Positions 34,765 to 44,023 of a DNA stretch of 64,000 nt are shown here, in pieces (position 1 is the first letter of the stretch; each line of letters opens with the position of its first letter). The notes beneath the pieces were generated by a model. The model made no database searches and was not told the DNA's origin. It saw only the letters and a list, made by a program, of their open reading frames with translations. A program made the translations under genes and the position numbers. Source of the stretch: Planctomycetota bacterium (GTDB taxonomy: Bacteria; Planctomycetota; UBA1135; GCA-002686595); assembly GCA_020853575.1 (NCBI GenBank), contig JADYYP010000047.1, forward strand, positions 124,001-188,000, in the 5' to 3' direction.

Positions 34765-36144
34765 ATGATGCGCGCCGAGGCCAGTGCCGAGGGCGGAGCG
34801 CGCGTGTCGCAGGGGCGCAGTCTGGTGCGCGGCATCGGTCAGGTGCTCGCGAGCCAGATCGCGCTGGCGCTGGTCGGCTTCCTGACCCTGCCGATCCTCG
34901 GCCGCAGGCTGGGCCCGGAGGCCTACGGCGACTTCTCGCTGTTCGTCACGCTGCTGGGCGTCGTCACTTACCAGGACGTGGCGCGCCAGCTGCTGATCCT
35001 CGAGCACTCGCGCCGCTCGGCGACCCCGGCGGACGGCGAAGCGCTCACACGCGCCTCGACCACGCTGATCGTCGTGCTCGCCGCTCTGGTGGGCGCGTTC
35101 GCGCTCGAGCCCGTGAGCGCCGCGGCGCTGGTCGCGATCGCGCTCTTGCACGGCCTGTCTTCACGCTCCTACGCAGCGCTCGCCGCACGCGGGCGCGTCG
35201 GCGCGGCCACGGCGATCCGCAACTTCGCCTGGTCGGGTGCGTTCGCCGCCAGCTGCGCGCTCGCGTTCGTCAGCAGCGGACCGCTGGTGTACGCGTTGCC
35301 GTTCGTGGTCGCTCTCGGCGCCGTGCTGCTGCTCTACCGCAGCTGTGACGAAGCCCCCGCGACCGGTCCATCGCTGGCCCTGGCGAGCGATCCCGCGTGG
35401 CAACGCTGGAGCGGATGGGCGCACCTGAAGCGCTCGCCGAACTGGCCGCAGTACCGTGCCGCGGCGCTCGACCTGCTCGGGTTCACTGTGGCCTCGAGCG
35501 TGGTCGCGGCGACCGACCGACTGCTGCTGGAGAAGACCGTCGGCGGTGAGGAGCTCGGCCTGTACTGCGGTGCCTACGACCTCGCGACGCGCGTCCACGT
35601 GGTCAGCGCCGCGCTGTCCGCGACTTTGTTCCCGCTGCTCGCGACGCAGCTGCACGAGCAGGGCTTCGAGCGCACCGCGCGGCGCTTCACGGACCTCGCG
35701 AGCTGGCTGATCGCCTGCTATTTCCTCGGGCTCCTGGCGCTGCTGGCCGCCGATCGCGCGTTGCTCGACATCTTCCTCGGCCCCGCGTTCGCCGCCAGCC
35801 GCCCGCTGTTCGCGCTGCTGCTGATCGGCGTGTTCGTGCACGCCTTCGGGTTCTTGGTGACGCCCTGGCAACGCGCCCGCGGCGACTTCGCCAGCCAGTG
35901 CCGCGCGTACGTGCGCGCCGCGTTGGTCATGGTGACGGTCGGGATCTTCCTCGTGCCGATGTACGGCGCGCTGGGGGCGCTGATCGCGTACTTGTGCTCG
36001 CGCGTGGCCGAGGTGCAACTGGTGTGGTGCGAGTTGCGCACTTGGCCGAGCGCTCTCGTTCCGCGTCGCCGCATCGCAGTCGCGCTCGCGATGGCGTTCA
36101 CGCTCGCGGCCCTGGCGACTTGGCGCTTCCTGGAGTTCGCGTGA
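34765..36144 (+). CDS. Polysaccharide flippase (Wzx-like)
   Basis: About 459 residues from ATG at 34765 (a second ATG follows at 34768; the frame is open further upstream). About 12-14 hydrophobic helices follow the PST/MATE-like flippase pattern: SLVRGIGQVLASQIALALVG, LGRRLGPEAYGDFSLFVTLL, DRLLLEKTVGGEELGLY and LGPAFAASRPLFALLLIGV. It would move undecaprenyl-linked repeat units across the inner membrane. Its stop overlaps the next gene (TGATG), starting a five-gene plus-strand operon. Confidence 0.88.
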   Translation: MMRAEASAEGGARVSQGRSLVRGIGQVLASQIALALVGFLTLPILGRRLGPEAYGDFSLFVTLLGVVTYQDVARQLLILEHSRRSATPADGEALTRASTTLIVVLAALVGAFALEPVSAAALVAIALLHGLSSRSYAALAARGRVGAATAIRNFAWSGAFAASCALAFVSSGPLVYALPFVVALGAVLLLYRSCDEAPATGPSLALASDPAWQRWSGWAHLKRSPNWPQYRAAALDLLGFTVASSVVAATDRLLLEKTVGGEELGLYCGAYDLATRVHVVSAALSATLFPLLATQLHEQGFERTARRFTDLASWLIACYFLGLLALLAADRALLDIFLGPAFAASRPLFALLLIGVFVHAFGFLVTPWQRARGDFASQCRAYVRAALVMVTVGIFLVPMYGALGALIAYLCSRVAEVQLVWCELRTWPSALVPRRRIAVALAMAFTLAALATWRFLEFA

Positions 36145-37490
36145 TGGAGACCGAACGCGTGCTCTGGATCGTGCTCTTGTGGAGCACCGTCGCCGCCGGC
36201 CTGTACCTGCTGCGCCGGCGCTCGCCCTTCCACCTGCCCGTGCTGGCGCTCGGCGTCACCGCGCTGGTGGGGAGCTTCTTCCCCATCGCGTCGGCCTTCA
36301 TCGAGCCCTCGAGCTGGCGCAATCTGGATTTCCTCTCGCCCGACATCGTCGTCGCCACGCAGGCACAGTACGCCTGCTTCGCGCTGGGCCTGCTCGCGTC
36401 CGTGCTGCTCAGCGCGCAAGTGGGATGGCTCGCGCCGGCGCGCGCGGTCGAGGAAGGCGCGCCGCGCGCCGACAGCGACGCGCGCGACCTGTGCGTGGCC
36501 ACGCTGCTCGTGCTCACTGGGCTGGCGCTGTACGGACTGTACGTGCAACGCGTCGGAACCGCGGCACTGTTCGACCGCGAGGACTACGCGCACAAGTACC
36601 TGCTCAGCCAGGGGCTCGGGCCGCTTCAGTTCGGCTTGCCGACCGCGATCGTGGGCTGCCTGTGGGCCGAGGCCTCGGACCTGCCGCGCGCGCTGAAGAA
36701 CATGTTCTTGCCGGTCGCGCTCGCGATCATCGCCTGGACCGTGGCGTTCATCTCGGTGCGCACGAACGCGGTGATCCTGGTGCTCGGCTACCTGTCGATC
36801 GTCGCCTGGCGCCGGCGCCTGGAGCTGCGCGGGGTGCGACTCAGCTTGCTGTGCGCGCTGCTCGCGCTGTACCTCGCGCTGGAGTCGTTCGCGCTGTTCC
36901 GCGGCGTTTATCGCGGAGATCTCGCCGAGGCACTGTGGATCCTGCAGACCCAGGGCGAGCGCGCCATCGCCAGCGCCGTCGGCGGCTCCGAGCTCTCGCA
37001 TCCGTTCGTCACGGCGGGCGAGATCTTGCGCGGACGCGAGGCCGGCGAGCTCGCCGGACGCAGCCTGCTCGACGGCATCGCGGCCTGCTTGCCCCGCGGC
37101 CTGTACCCCGAACGCCCGTTGATGCTCAGCGAGCAGTTCGTGCGCTCCAACTACGCCGAGTTGGCCGCGCGCGGCGGCGGAGCCGCGTTCAGCCTGGTGG
37201 CCGAGGGCTGGTTGAACTTCGGCGCGGCGATCGGACCCGCACTGTTCGGACTGGCGCTGGGCGGGCTGCTGGCGTGGGTCGAGCGCCGGCGCGAGCTCGC
37301 GCCCGAGGGCCTCGTCGCCCGCGTGCTGCCGTTCTTCGTGTTCTACGTGGCGATGCAGCACCGCAACGAGTTCGGGACGCTGTTCAAGCAAGTCTTCATG
37401 GTCGCGCTCGTGGTGCTCCCGTGCTTCCTCGCCGGTGACGCCATCGCGGGCTCGAGGGTGCGCAGCCGCCTGCGTCCGAGGAGCATCTGA
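36144..37490 (+). CDS. O-antigen-type polysaccharide polymerase (Wzy-like)
   Basis: 448 residues, start ATG overlapping the flippase stop by one base. About 11 predicted membrane helices. A large soluble loop in the last third (about residues 255-360) includes LFDREDYAHKYLLSQ-type and GRSLLDGIAACLPRGLYPER segments, as expected for Wzy-type oligosaccharide polymerases. These are poorly conserved, so the call rests on topology and position between flippase and glycosyltransferase genes. It would polymerise lipid-linked repeat units in the periplasm. Confidence 0.75.
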   Translation: METERVLWIVLLWSTVAAGLYLLRRRSPFHLPVLALGVTALVGSFFPIASAFIEPSSWRNLDFLSPDIVVATQAQYACFALGLLASVLLSAQVGWLAPARAVEEGAPRADSDARDLCVATLLVLTGLALYGLYVQRVGTAALFDREDYAHKYLLSQGLGPLQFGLPTAIVGCLWAEASDLPRALKNMFLPVALAIIAWTVAFISVRTNAVILVLGYLSIVAWRRRLELRGVRLSLLCALLALYLALESFALFRGVYRGDLAEALWILQTQGERAIASAVGGSELSHPFVTAGEILRGREAGELAGRSLLDGIAACLPRGLYPERPLMLSEQFVRSNYAELAARGGGAAFSLVAEGWLNFGAAIGPALFGLALGGLLAWVERRRELAPEGLVARVLPFFVFYVAMQHRNEFGTLFKQVFMVALVVLPCFLAGDAIAGSRVRSRLRPRSI

Positions 37491-37491
37491 A

Positions 37492-39408
37492 ATGTGTGGA
37501 ATCAACGGCTTCGCGCCGCGCCCCGGAGAGCGCGGCGAACTCGCGACCGCGCTCGCGATGAACTCCGCTCTGGTGCACCGCGGCCCCGACGAGGGCGGCG
37601 CGATCGACGTCGGGTTCGCGCTGCTGGCGATGCGCCGGCTGTCGATCGTCGACGTGCGCGACGGGCACCAGCCGATGCGCTCGGACGACCAGGATTTCAC
37701 GCTGGTCTACAACGGCGAGCTCTACGACGTCGGCGCGCTGCGTGCTGAGCTCGCCGCCCGCGGCCATGTGTTCCACACGCGCTCGGACACCGAGGTGCTG
37801 CTCCACGCCTGGATGGAGCACGGACTGGGCGCGCTCGACAAGCTCAACGGGATGTTCGCCTTCGCGATCGCCGATCGCCGCGAGCGCAGCGTGGTCCTCG
37901 CTCGCGATGCGCTGGGCATCAAGCCCTTGTACTGGTGGCTGGGGCGCGATGGTCAGTTGGTGTTCTCGTCGGAGCTCAAGAGCCTGCTGGCGCACCCCGC
38001 GGTCCCGCGGCGCCTCGATCGCCGCTCGCTCGAGATGCTGCTCGTCGACCGCTACGTCGCCGACCCCTGGACGTTGCTCGACGAGGTCAAGCAACTCCCG
38101 CCGGGGTGCGCGCTGATCTGGAAGGATGGTCGCGTCGAGATTCGCCGTTGGCACGAGCTGGCGCTCGAGCCGCGCGCGATCGACGAGCGCGAGGCGCAGC
38201 TCGAGCTCGAGCGTCGCCTCGACGAAAGCGTGCGCTCGCAGCTCGTCGCCGACGTGCCCGTGGGCGTGTTCCTCTCCGGTGGCATCGACTCCAGCACGGT
38301 CGCGGCCTATGCGGCGCGAGCCAAGGCCGAGCGCGGCGAGCGCTTGCAGAGCTTCTCCGTGGGCTTCGCTGCGCCCGAATACGACGAGAGCGCGCTGGCC
38401 CGCGCCGTTTCCGCGCATCTCGGCACGGAGCACCACCAGGTCACGATCGGGGCCGCGCAGTTCGAGCTCGAGGTGCTCGACCACGTGCTCGACCACGTCG
38501 GGCAACCGCTCGGCGACACCTCGTGCATCCCGACCTACATCGTCTCCAAGCTGGCGCGCGAGCACGTCGCGGTCGCGCTCTCGGGCGATGGCGGAGACGA
38601 GCTCTTCGGCGGCTACGACCACATGTTCTGGGCGGCGCGCGTGCGCATGCTCCACGACACGACGCCCGCGCCACTGCGCCGCGTGGGCAGCGCCATGCTG
38701 GCGCGCGTCGCTCCCATGGTCAGCGGCGCGACGGCCACCAAGGTGCGCCGCGCGCGCAAGGGACTGGAGCTCTCGCTGTGCGCGCCGCTCGAGCAATTCC
38801 GGCTGTCCCGTGCGCTGTGGCAGCCGCGCGAGCTGGCCGCGCTGTGCGAGCACGCGCACGCCGGCGAGTTCCTGCGTAGGGACGTCGAGATCGAGCCGGA
38901 CGTCGTCGAGCGACTGGCGCCGGAGGAACTGGTGATGCTCGTGCTCGCCAAGAGCTTCATGCCCGGGGCGATCCTGGCCAAGGTGGACCGGATGAGCATG
39001 GCGGCCAGCCTCGAAGTGCGCCCACCGTTGCTCGACCGGCGCATCGTCGAGTTCGCGGCACGCCTGCCCTTGGAGCACAAGGTCCGCGGGCGCACCGGAA
39101 AGCACTTGCTGCGCGAGGCCGGGCGCAAGCTGTTGCCCCCGGCCGTCTACGCGCACCGCAAGCAGGGCTTCTCGATCCCGCTGTTCGGTTGGTTCAACGC
39201 CGACTTCTGGAGCCTGCTCGACGAGCTCTACGCTCCCGGCGCGGAAGCCGCGCGCCTGTTCCGTGCGGACGAGCTGCGACGCGTCATCGCGTCCGGACGC
39301 GACGCAGACCGCAACCTCGGCGCGCTCAGCGAAGGAGCCGCGGCCACGCGCGTGTGGCTGTTGGCCTCGCTGGCGCGCTGGATGCAGCGCTTCGGGGTGG
39401 CGGCGTGA
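37492..39408 (+). CDS. asnB: Asparagine synthetase-type glutamine amidotransferase
   Basis: 638 residues starting MCGINGF, where Cys2 becomes the nucleophile of the N-terminal glutaminase domain (also HRGPDEGG, YNGELYD, RSDTEVLLHAWMEHG). The ATP pyrophosphatase domain has LSGGIDSSTVAAYAARA and SGDGGDELFGGYDHMFW. The C-terminus continues with VDRMSMAASLEVRPPLLDR. Starts one base after the Wzy stop region and overlaps the next glycosyltransferase by four bases (GTGA). In polysaccharide loci such enzymes often amidate uronic acids rather than make free asparagine; the ManNAcA pathway genes nearby provide a suitable acid. The biochemical role here is therefore inferred. Confidence 0.9.
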   Translation: MCGINGFAPRPGERGELATALAMNSALVHRGPDEGGAIDVGFALLAMRRLSIVDVRDGHQPMRSDDQDFTLVYNGELYDVGALRAELAARGHVFHTRSDTEVLLHAWMEHGLGALDKLNGMFAFAIADRRERSVVLARDALGIKPLYWWLGRDGQLVFSSELKSLLAHPAVPRRLDRRSLEMLLVDRYVADPWTLLDEVKQLPPGCALIWKDGRVEIRRWHELALEPRAIDEREAQLELERRLDESVRSQLVADVPVGVFLSGGIDSSTVAAYAARAKAERGERLQSFSVGFAAPEYDESALARAVSAHLGTEHHQVTIGAAQFELEVLDHVLDHVGQPLGDTSCIPTYIVSKLAREHVAVALSGDGGDELFGGYDHMFWAARVRMLHDTTPAPLRRVGSAMLARVAPMVSGATATKVRRARKGLELSLCAPLEQFRLSRALWQPRELAALCEHAHAGEFLRRDVEIEPDVVERLAPEELVMLVLAKSFMPGAILAKVDRMSMAASLEVRPPLLDRRIVEFAARLPLEHKVRGRTGKHLLREAGRKLLPPAVYAHRKQGFSIPLFGWFNADFWSLLDELYAPGAEAARLFRADELRRVIASGRDADRNLGALSEGAAATRVWLLASLARWMQRFGVAA

Positions 39409-40538
39409 GCCTGCGCCCGCGCATCCTGCTGATCGGTCCGCTGCCGCGCGCCGGTCACGCCAGCGGAGGCACGCAAGTGTCGTTCGGCGAATTGGTCGAG
39501 AACTTCCACGCCAGCGGGCGCTTCGAGATCGAGCTGGTCGACACCACTCGAGAGCACGTCTACGAGCACTCGTGGCGCGCCAAGCTCTCCAACCTCACGG
39601 CGATGTTGCGCGTCGTGCGCGAGGTGATGACGCGCGGGCGCGACTGCGACCTGGTGTTCTTCAACGCCTCCGCCCGCGGGTTGTTGATCGGCGGTCCTTT
39701 GGTGTGCACCGCCGCGCGGCGCATGGGCAAGCCCGTGATCGTGCGAGCGTTCGGAGGCGGGCTCGACGAGGCGCTCGCGTCGGCGCCGTTCGCGGTGCGC
39801 CGAGCCGTCGAGCGCACGGTGCTGCGCGCCGACCTGCTCGCGCTCCAGACGAATGCCCTGTGCAGCCACTTCGCCGGAGTTCCAGCGGCCTTCCACTTTC
39901 CCACGACGCGCCGCATGGAGCGTGTCCAGCGCGCCCGCTCCCAGACGTGCCGGCGCTTCCTGTTCCTGTCGCAATTGCGGCCGGAGAAAGGCATCCGTGA
40001 GGCGCTGCACGCCATCGAGCTCGCGCCCGAGGGCTGCACGCTCAGCGTGCATGGACCGCTGATGCACGGTGTCAGTCTCTCCGACTTCGCCGGGGCCTCG
40101 CGCTCGCGTTATGGCGGCGAGCTGGAGCGTGCCGACGTCGCGCGCGTCCTCGCGGAGCACGACGCGCTCGTGTTCCCGAGCTACTGGGACGGCGAAGGTC
40201 TCCCCGGGGTGATCGTCGAGGCGCTCCAGTCCAGTCTCCCGGTGATCGCCGCGCGCTGGCGTTCCGTACCGGAGCTCGTCGAGAGCGGAGTCAATGGCCT
40301 GCTCGTCGAGCCGCGCTCGGCCGAATCCCTGGCGCAGGCGCTGCGGCGCGTCGCGAGCGATGACGCGCTCTTCGCGCGTCTCTGCGCCGGAGCCGAGGCC
40401 AGCGCTCGCGAGCACTCCGCCGAACAGTGGCACGCGAAGCTCGAGGCCCGCATGGTGCGCGTGCTGTCTCCTCAGTCCGCCGACGACATCGCCGCCCCTT
40501 CGCCGCGCAGAGCGGTGCATCGCGCGCGCAGGAGCTGA
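39405..40538 (+). CDS. GT4-type glycosyltransferase
   Basis: 377 residues from the GTG at 39405 that overlaps the asnB stop (GTGA). GT-B fold: the N-terminal Rossmann half begins ILLIGPLPRAGHASGGTQVS. The C-terminal half has RFLFLSQLRPEKGIREALHA and the donor-binding EGLPGVIVEALQSSLPVIA followed by GVNGLLVEP. The E-x7-E motif of retaining GT4 enzymes is visible (EGLPGVIVE). It adds one sugar of the repeat unit on the cytoplasmic face; donor and acceptor cannot be read from sequence. Confidence 0.88.
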   Translation: MSLRPRILLIGPLPRAGHASGGTQVSFGELVENFHASGRFEIELVDTTREHVYEHSWRAKLSNLTAMLRVVREVMTRGRDCDLVFFNASARGLLIGGPLVCTAARRMGKPVIVRAFGGGLDEALASAPFAVRRAVERTVLRADLLALQTNALCSHFAGVPAAFHFPTTRRMERVQRARSQTCRRFLFLSQLRPEKGIREALHAIELAPEGCTLSVHGPLMHGVSLSDFAGASRSRYGGELERADVARVLAEHDALVFPSYWDGEGLPGVIVEALQSSLPVIAARWRSVPELVESGVNGLLVEPRSAESLAQALRRVASDDALFARLCAGAEASAREHSAEQWHAKLEARMVRVLSPQSADDIAAPSPRRAVHRARRS

Positions 40539-40541
40539 GCC

Positions 40542-41816
40542 GTGCACATCCTCTTCCTGTCCGACAATTTCCCGCCGGAGACGAACGCGCCCGCGACCCG
40601 TGGCATCGAGCACGCCCGCGAGTGGGTCAAGCTCGGGCATCGCGTGACCGTCGTGACCTGCGCGCCCAACTTCCCCGAAGGAAAGGTGTACGCGGGATAC
40701 TCCAATCGCTGGTGCCAGCGCGAGACGCTGGATGGCATCGAGGTCGTGCGCGTCAAGACCTACATCGCTCCCAACAAAGGCTTCGGGCTGCGCGTGCTCG
40801 ACTACTTGTCGTTCATGGTGTCCGGCGCGCTGGCGGCGCTCGTGCAAGACCGCCCCGACGTGGTGCTGGCAACCTCGCCGCAGTTCTTCGCGGCCGTCGC
40901 CGGCTGGGGTGTCGCGGCGCTGCGCGGCGTGCCGTTCGTCTTCGAGCTGCGCGACCTGTGGCCGGAGTCGATCAAGGCCGTCGGCGCGATGCGACAGAGC
41001 TTGGCGATACGCGCCCTCGAGCGTCTAGAGCTGTTCCTCTACCGGCGCGCGAGCGCGGTGGTCGCGGTCACCGCGTCCTTCCGGGACAACTTGGCGAGGC
41101 GCGGCATCGACCCGGGCAAGGTCGCCGTCGTACGCAACGGCGTCGATCTCTCGCGCTACGCGCCGCGGCCGCGCGACCGTGCGTTGGCCGAGCACTACGG
41201 TGTCGCGGGCAAGTTCGTCGTCGGCTACCTCGGGACCCACGGCATGGCGCACGCGCTGCAACGCGTTCTCGAGGCGGCGGAGCTGCTGCGCGAGCGCGAC
41301 GACGTGCATTTCCTGTTCGTCGGCGCCGGAGCAGCGCGCGATGCGTTGCTCGCCGAAGCGCAGTCCAAGCAGCTCCCCAACGTCTCGTTCCACGCGGGTG
41401 TGCCGAAGGACCAGATGCCCGGAGTGTGGAGCCTGTGCGACGCGGGGCTCGTGCACCTCAAGCGCGACGAGCTGTTCGCGACCGTGATTCCCTCGAAGAT
41501 CTTCGAGTGCTTCGGCATGGGTGTGCCGGTGCTCTACTGCGGGCCCGAGGGCGAGGCGGCGCAGCTCGTGCGCAGCGCGGATGCGGGCCTGACGCTGCCT
41601 CCCGAGGACCCGCCGGCGTTGGCGCGCGCCGTGGTCGAGCTCGCCGACGACCGTTTGCGTCGCGCGCGCTTGGCCTCCAACGCGCAGCGCGCCGCGCCGC
41701 TCTACGACCGCGAGCGCAACGCTCGCGCGATGCTCGACGTCCTGCTGCGCTGCGCTGGGCAGCCGTGCGCTCCGGCGATGCCGCAAACTGGCTCGGAGCA
41801 GCGGCACGCGGCGTGA
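40542..41816 (+). CDS. GT4-type glycosyltransferase, WbuB-like
   Basis: 424 residues from the GTG at 40542, behind GGAGCTGAG. It starts HILFLSDNFPPETNAPATRG and has HRVTVVTCAPNFPEGKVY, the WbuB-like hallmarks, with FVFELRDLWPESIKAVGAM in the centre. WbuB-type enzymes transfer N-acetyl-L-fucosamine in E. coli O26; relatives act on other amino sugars. The C-terminal half contains VGYLGTHGMAHALQRVLEAA and PSKIFECFGMGVPVLYC, with the conserved Glu. Last gene of the plus-strand arm; ends 15 bases before the converging minus-strand arm. Confidence 0.9.
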   Translation: MHILFLSDNFPPETNAPATRGIEHAREWVKLGHRVTVVTCAPNFPEGKVYAGYSNRWCQRETLDGIEVVRVKTYIAPNKGFGLRVLDYLSFMVSGALAALVQDRPDVVLATSPQFFAAVAGWGVAALRGVPFVFELRDLWPESIKAVGAMRQSLAIRALERLELFLYRRASAVVAVTASFRDNLARRGIDPGKVAVVRNGVDLSRYAPRPRDRALAEHYGVAGKFVVGYLGTHGMAHALQRVLEAAELLRERDDVHFLFVGAGAARDALLAEAQSKQLPNVSFHAGVPKDQMPGVWSLCDAGLVHLKRDELFATVIPSKIFECFGMGVPVLYCGPEGEAAQLVRSADAGLTLPPEDPPALARAVVELADDRLRRARLASNAQRAAPLYDRERNARAMLDVLLRCAGQPCAPAMPQTGSEQRHAA

Positions 41817-41831
41817 CGCGCGACCGCGAGC

Positions 41832-42299
41832 TCAGGCGGCGCGCTCCAGGCCGTCGTTGTAGTCGCGGATGTCGATCCCGCGCTTGAGCACGCGCGCCGG
41901 AACGCCGCCGACCACCGTGCCGGGCTGGACGTCGTCGATCACCACCGCATTGGCTCCGACGACGGCGTCGTCGCCGATCACGATCGGCCCCAGGATCTTC
42001 GCGCCAGTCGCGATCACGCAGCGGTGGCCGATCACCGGCACGTCACGCATCTTGGAGCGCCCGCCGATCACCACCTGCGTTCCGATGCGCACGTCGTCTC
42101 CGAGCACGGCGCGATCGTGGATCACGATGCCCATCCCGCCGTAACCCAGCGAGACGTTGCGCCCCAGGCGCGCCCCTGGACCGATCCAGCATCCGAACAC
42201 GAAGCGGTTGAAGAGCGCGATCGCCAGCGGCAGGCACGGAACGCCGGCGCAGCGAAGCGCGTGGGCCACACGGTGCAACGCCAGAAGCAGTCGACTCAC
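41832..42299 (-). CDS. Hexapeptide-repeat acetyltransferase (serine acetyltransferase-like)
   Basis: 155 residues from the GTG at 42299, overlapping the heparinase-like gene stop (GTGA). The left-handed beta-helix is built of hexapeptide repeats (WIGPGARLGRNVSLG, VLGDDVRIGTQVVIG, ILGPIVIGDDAVVGANAVV) and ends with VQPGTVVGGVPARVLK. The N-terminal helical part with a hydrophobic stretch (VPCLPLAIALFNRFVFG) is like that of polysaccharide-locus serine O-acetyltransferase homologues. In this context acetylation of a sugar in the polymer is more likely than cysteine synthesis. Confidence 0.88.
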   Translation of the reverse strand: MSRLLLALHRVAHALRCAGVPCLPLAIALFNRFVFGCWIGPGARLGRNVSLGYGGMGIVIHDRAVLGDDVRIGTQVVIGGRSKMRDVPVIGHRCVIATGAKILGPIVIGDDAVVGANAVVIDDVQPGTVVGGVPARVLKRGIDIRDYNDGLERAA

Positions 42300-44023
42300 G
42301 AGGCCCTCCGCTCGACGGTGGTTGCGACCTCGGGAGCGAGCAGCGGGGCGTGCGCGCCGGCGGCGACACGTTGGACACGCAGCGACCCGCGACACGGCGC
42401 GGGTGGATAGTGGATCTGGATCATCTTGCAGGCGCGGCGCACGCCGAAGTCGGGGAACCACTCGGCGTCGACGACCACCATGGGATGGCGAGCTTCGACC
42501 ACGACGTGCACGCATCCCGAGTGCAAGTGCGCAGCGGTGCGCCCGATCGGCCGCACGCTCACGTCCGGATGCACCAGCAGGCGCGCGGTGACCGACTGCC
42601 GCGCTCCGCCGTCGACCGAGTCGTCGATCACGAACGAGTCGCGGCCGACGATGAAGCGTCGACGGTGCACCGGGGAGCCGGGCAGGTGCGCGTAGCCGTC
42701 GTGGGCACCCTCGAGCACGAAGCCGTGTCCCAAGGGCTCGAAGCGCTCGAGCGCCACTCGCGGGCGGCGACCGACGCGGAACGCGGCCCAAAACTCGGCC
42801 TGATCGCGGTCGTCGAGCGTGACCGTGTTGTGCGCGGAGCTCGAGCGCGCCCGGGCTCGCGTTGCACCGCGCTCGTACTCGTAGGTTCCCGCGTCGACGA
42901 TCCAGCGCTTGCCGCCCACGCTCCATTCGAAGGCCAGCACGTCGCCGTGCCCGTGGGCCGGCAAATGGTCGGGCGCGATCGCGCCGCAGTCGGCCAAGAA
43001 GTAGCTGTTCCCGTGCCTGGCGCCGAAGTAGCCCGCGTCCTGGAAGACGAACACCTCGCGGGGTGTCGGACGCGCCAGCCCGAGCACGGACTCGAAGGCA
43101 TCCAGGCATTCCGCGAGCGAATACGACATGTGGAGCCCGCCGTCGTTGAACAGACTCGGCGCGCCATCGGGGTGCGAGAGATCGACCGCGGCCTGCGCGA
43201 GCTTCTCCAGCACCGGCTTCAAGGCGTCGCGGAAGGCCGCGTCGCCAACGTGCGCGCACTCGAGGACGTCCGCGAAGACCTGCAAGTGGTACGACGGGCT
43301 GCGCTCGTAGTGCACGCCGTCCTGAAGCACTTGCTCGGCGAGCTCGCGCTCCAACACTCGCTTCCCCAGCGCGCCCCAACGACGTGCTTCCGGGCCATCG
43401 AAGAACTGCGACGCCCACACCAACGTCTTGGCGTTCTTGATCAGGTGATTGCCGCCGATGTCGAGCTCGAGATGGCTCTCGAGGAAGCGCACCTGTCGCG
43501 CGAGCGAAGCCTGCAGCGCCGCGCGCACCCCGACGTCGAGCGCATGCCAACGAGCAGCCAGCTGTTGCATCCAGACCAGCGCGCGCAACGACACCACGAA
43601 GCTGTTCCAGGCGATGCGCCAGGAGCCGCGCGCCTCCAGCGGATTGTGCTCGACCCACTCCAACGCGATCCGCGCGAACTCACTGTCGTCGAGCGCCTCG
43701 AGGAACTCCATGTAGTGGAGATTCATGCGCTCGAGCTCGGGCGCTCCCTGCGCCTGCCAGTCGACCGGCGCAGCGAGTGCCCGCGTGACGTTCAGGAAGC
43801 TCGCGTGCGGCACCCCGCCCACCAGCGCGACGCGCTCCACTCGCGGCGCGAAGAGCGGCAGCGGCAACTCGGCGGCGTGGGGCGGCGGCGCTGAGTCCAG
43901 CTCCGCTCGCGAGCGCCGCGGGGCCAGGTCGTGCAGCGCGTTCCGCAAGATGCGACGCACGCGCTCGCGCAACTGGGCGCGGCGCGTGTGCGCGATCGTG
44001 CGTGCGAAGCGCGCGAGGCTCAT
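42296..44023 (-). CDS. Heparinase II/III-family protein (polysaccharide lyase-like)
   Basis: 575 residues from the ATG at 44023. The N-terminal half is an alpha/alpha toroid (MNLHYMEFLEALDDSEFARI, GNHLIKNAKTLVWAS, ERSPSYHLQVFADVLE). The C-terminal half is the heparinase II/III beta-sheet domain with PAHGHGDVLAFEWSVGGKRW, VDAGTYEYERGATR and SSSAHNTVTLDDRDQAEF, containing the conserved His and Tyr residues. No signal peptide, unlike secreted lyases, but such proteins are common in exopolysaccharide loci, where they may act on misassembled uronic-acid polymers. Overlaps its neighbours on both sides (ATGA upstream, GTGA downstream). Confidence 0.9.
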   Translation of the reverse strand: MSLARFARTIAHTRRAQLRERVRRILRNALHDLAPRRSRAELDSAPPPHAAELPLPLFAPRVERVALVGGVPHASFLNVTRALAAPVDWQAQGAPELERMNLHYMEFLEALDDSEFARIALEWVEHNPLEARGSWRIAWNSFVVSLRALVWMQQLAARWHALDVGVRAALQASLARQVRFLESHLELDIGGNHLIKNAKTLVWASQFFDGPEARRWGALGKRVLERELAEQVLQDGVHYERSPSYHLQVFADVLECAHVGDAAFRDALKPVLEKLAQAAVDLSHPDGAPSLFNDGGLHMSYSLAECLDAFESVLGLARPTPREVFVFQDAGYFGARHGNSYFLADCGAIAPDHLPAHGHGDVLAFEWSVGGKRWIVDAGTYEYERGATRARARSSSAHNTVTLDDRDQAEFWAAFRVGRRPRVALERFEPLGHGFVLEGAHDGYAHLPGSPVHRRRFIVGRDSFVIDDSVDGGARQSVTARLLVHPDVSVRPIGRTAAHLHSGCVHVVVEARHPMVVVDAEWFPDFGVRRACKMIQIHYPPAPCRGSLRVQRVAAGAHAPLLAPEVATTVERRAS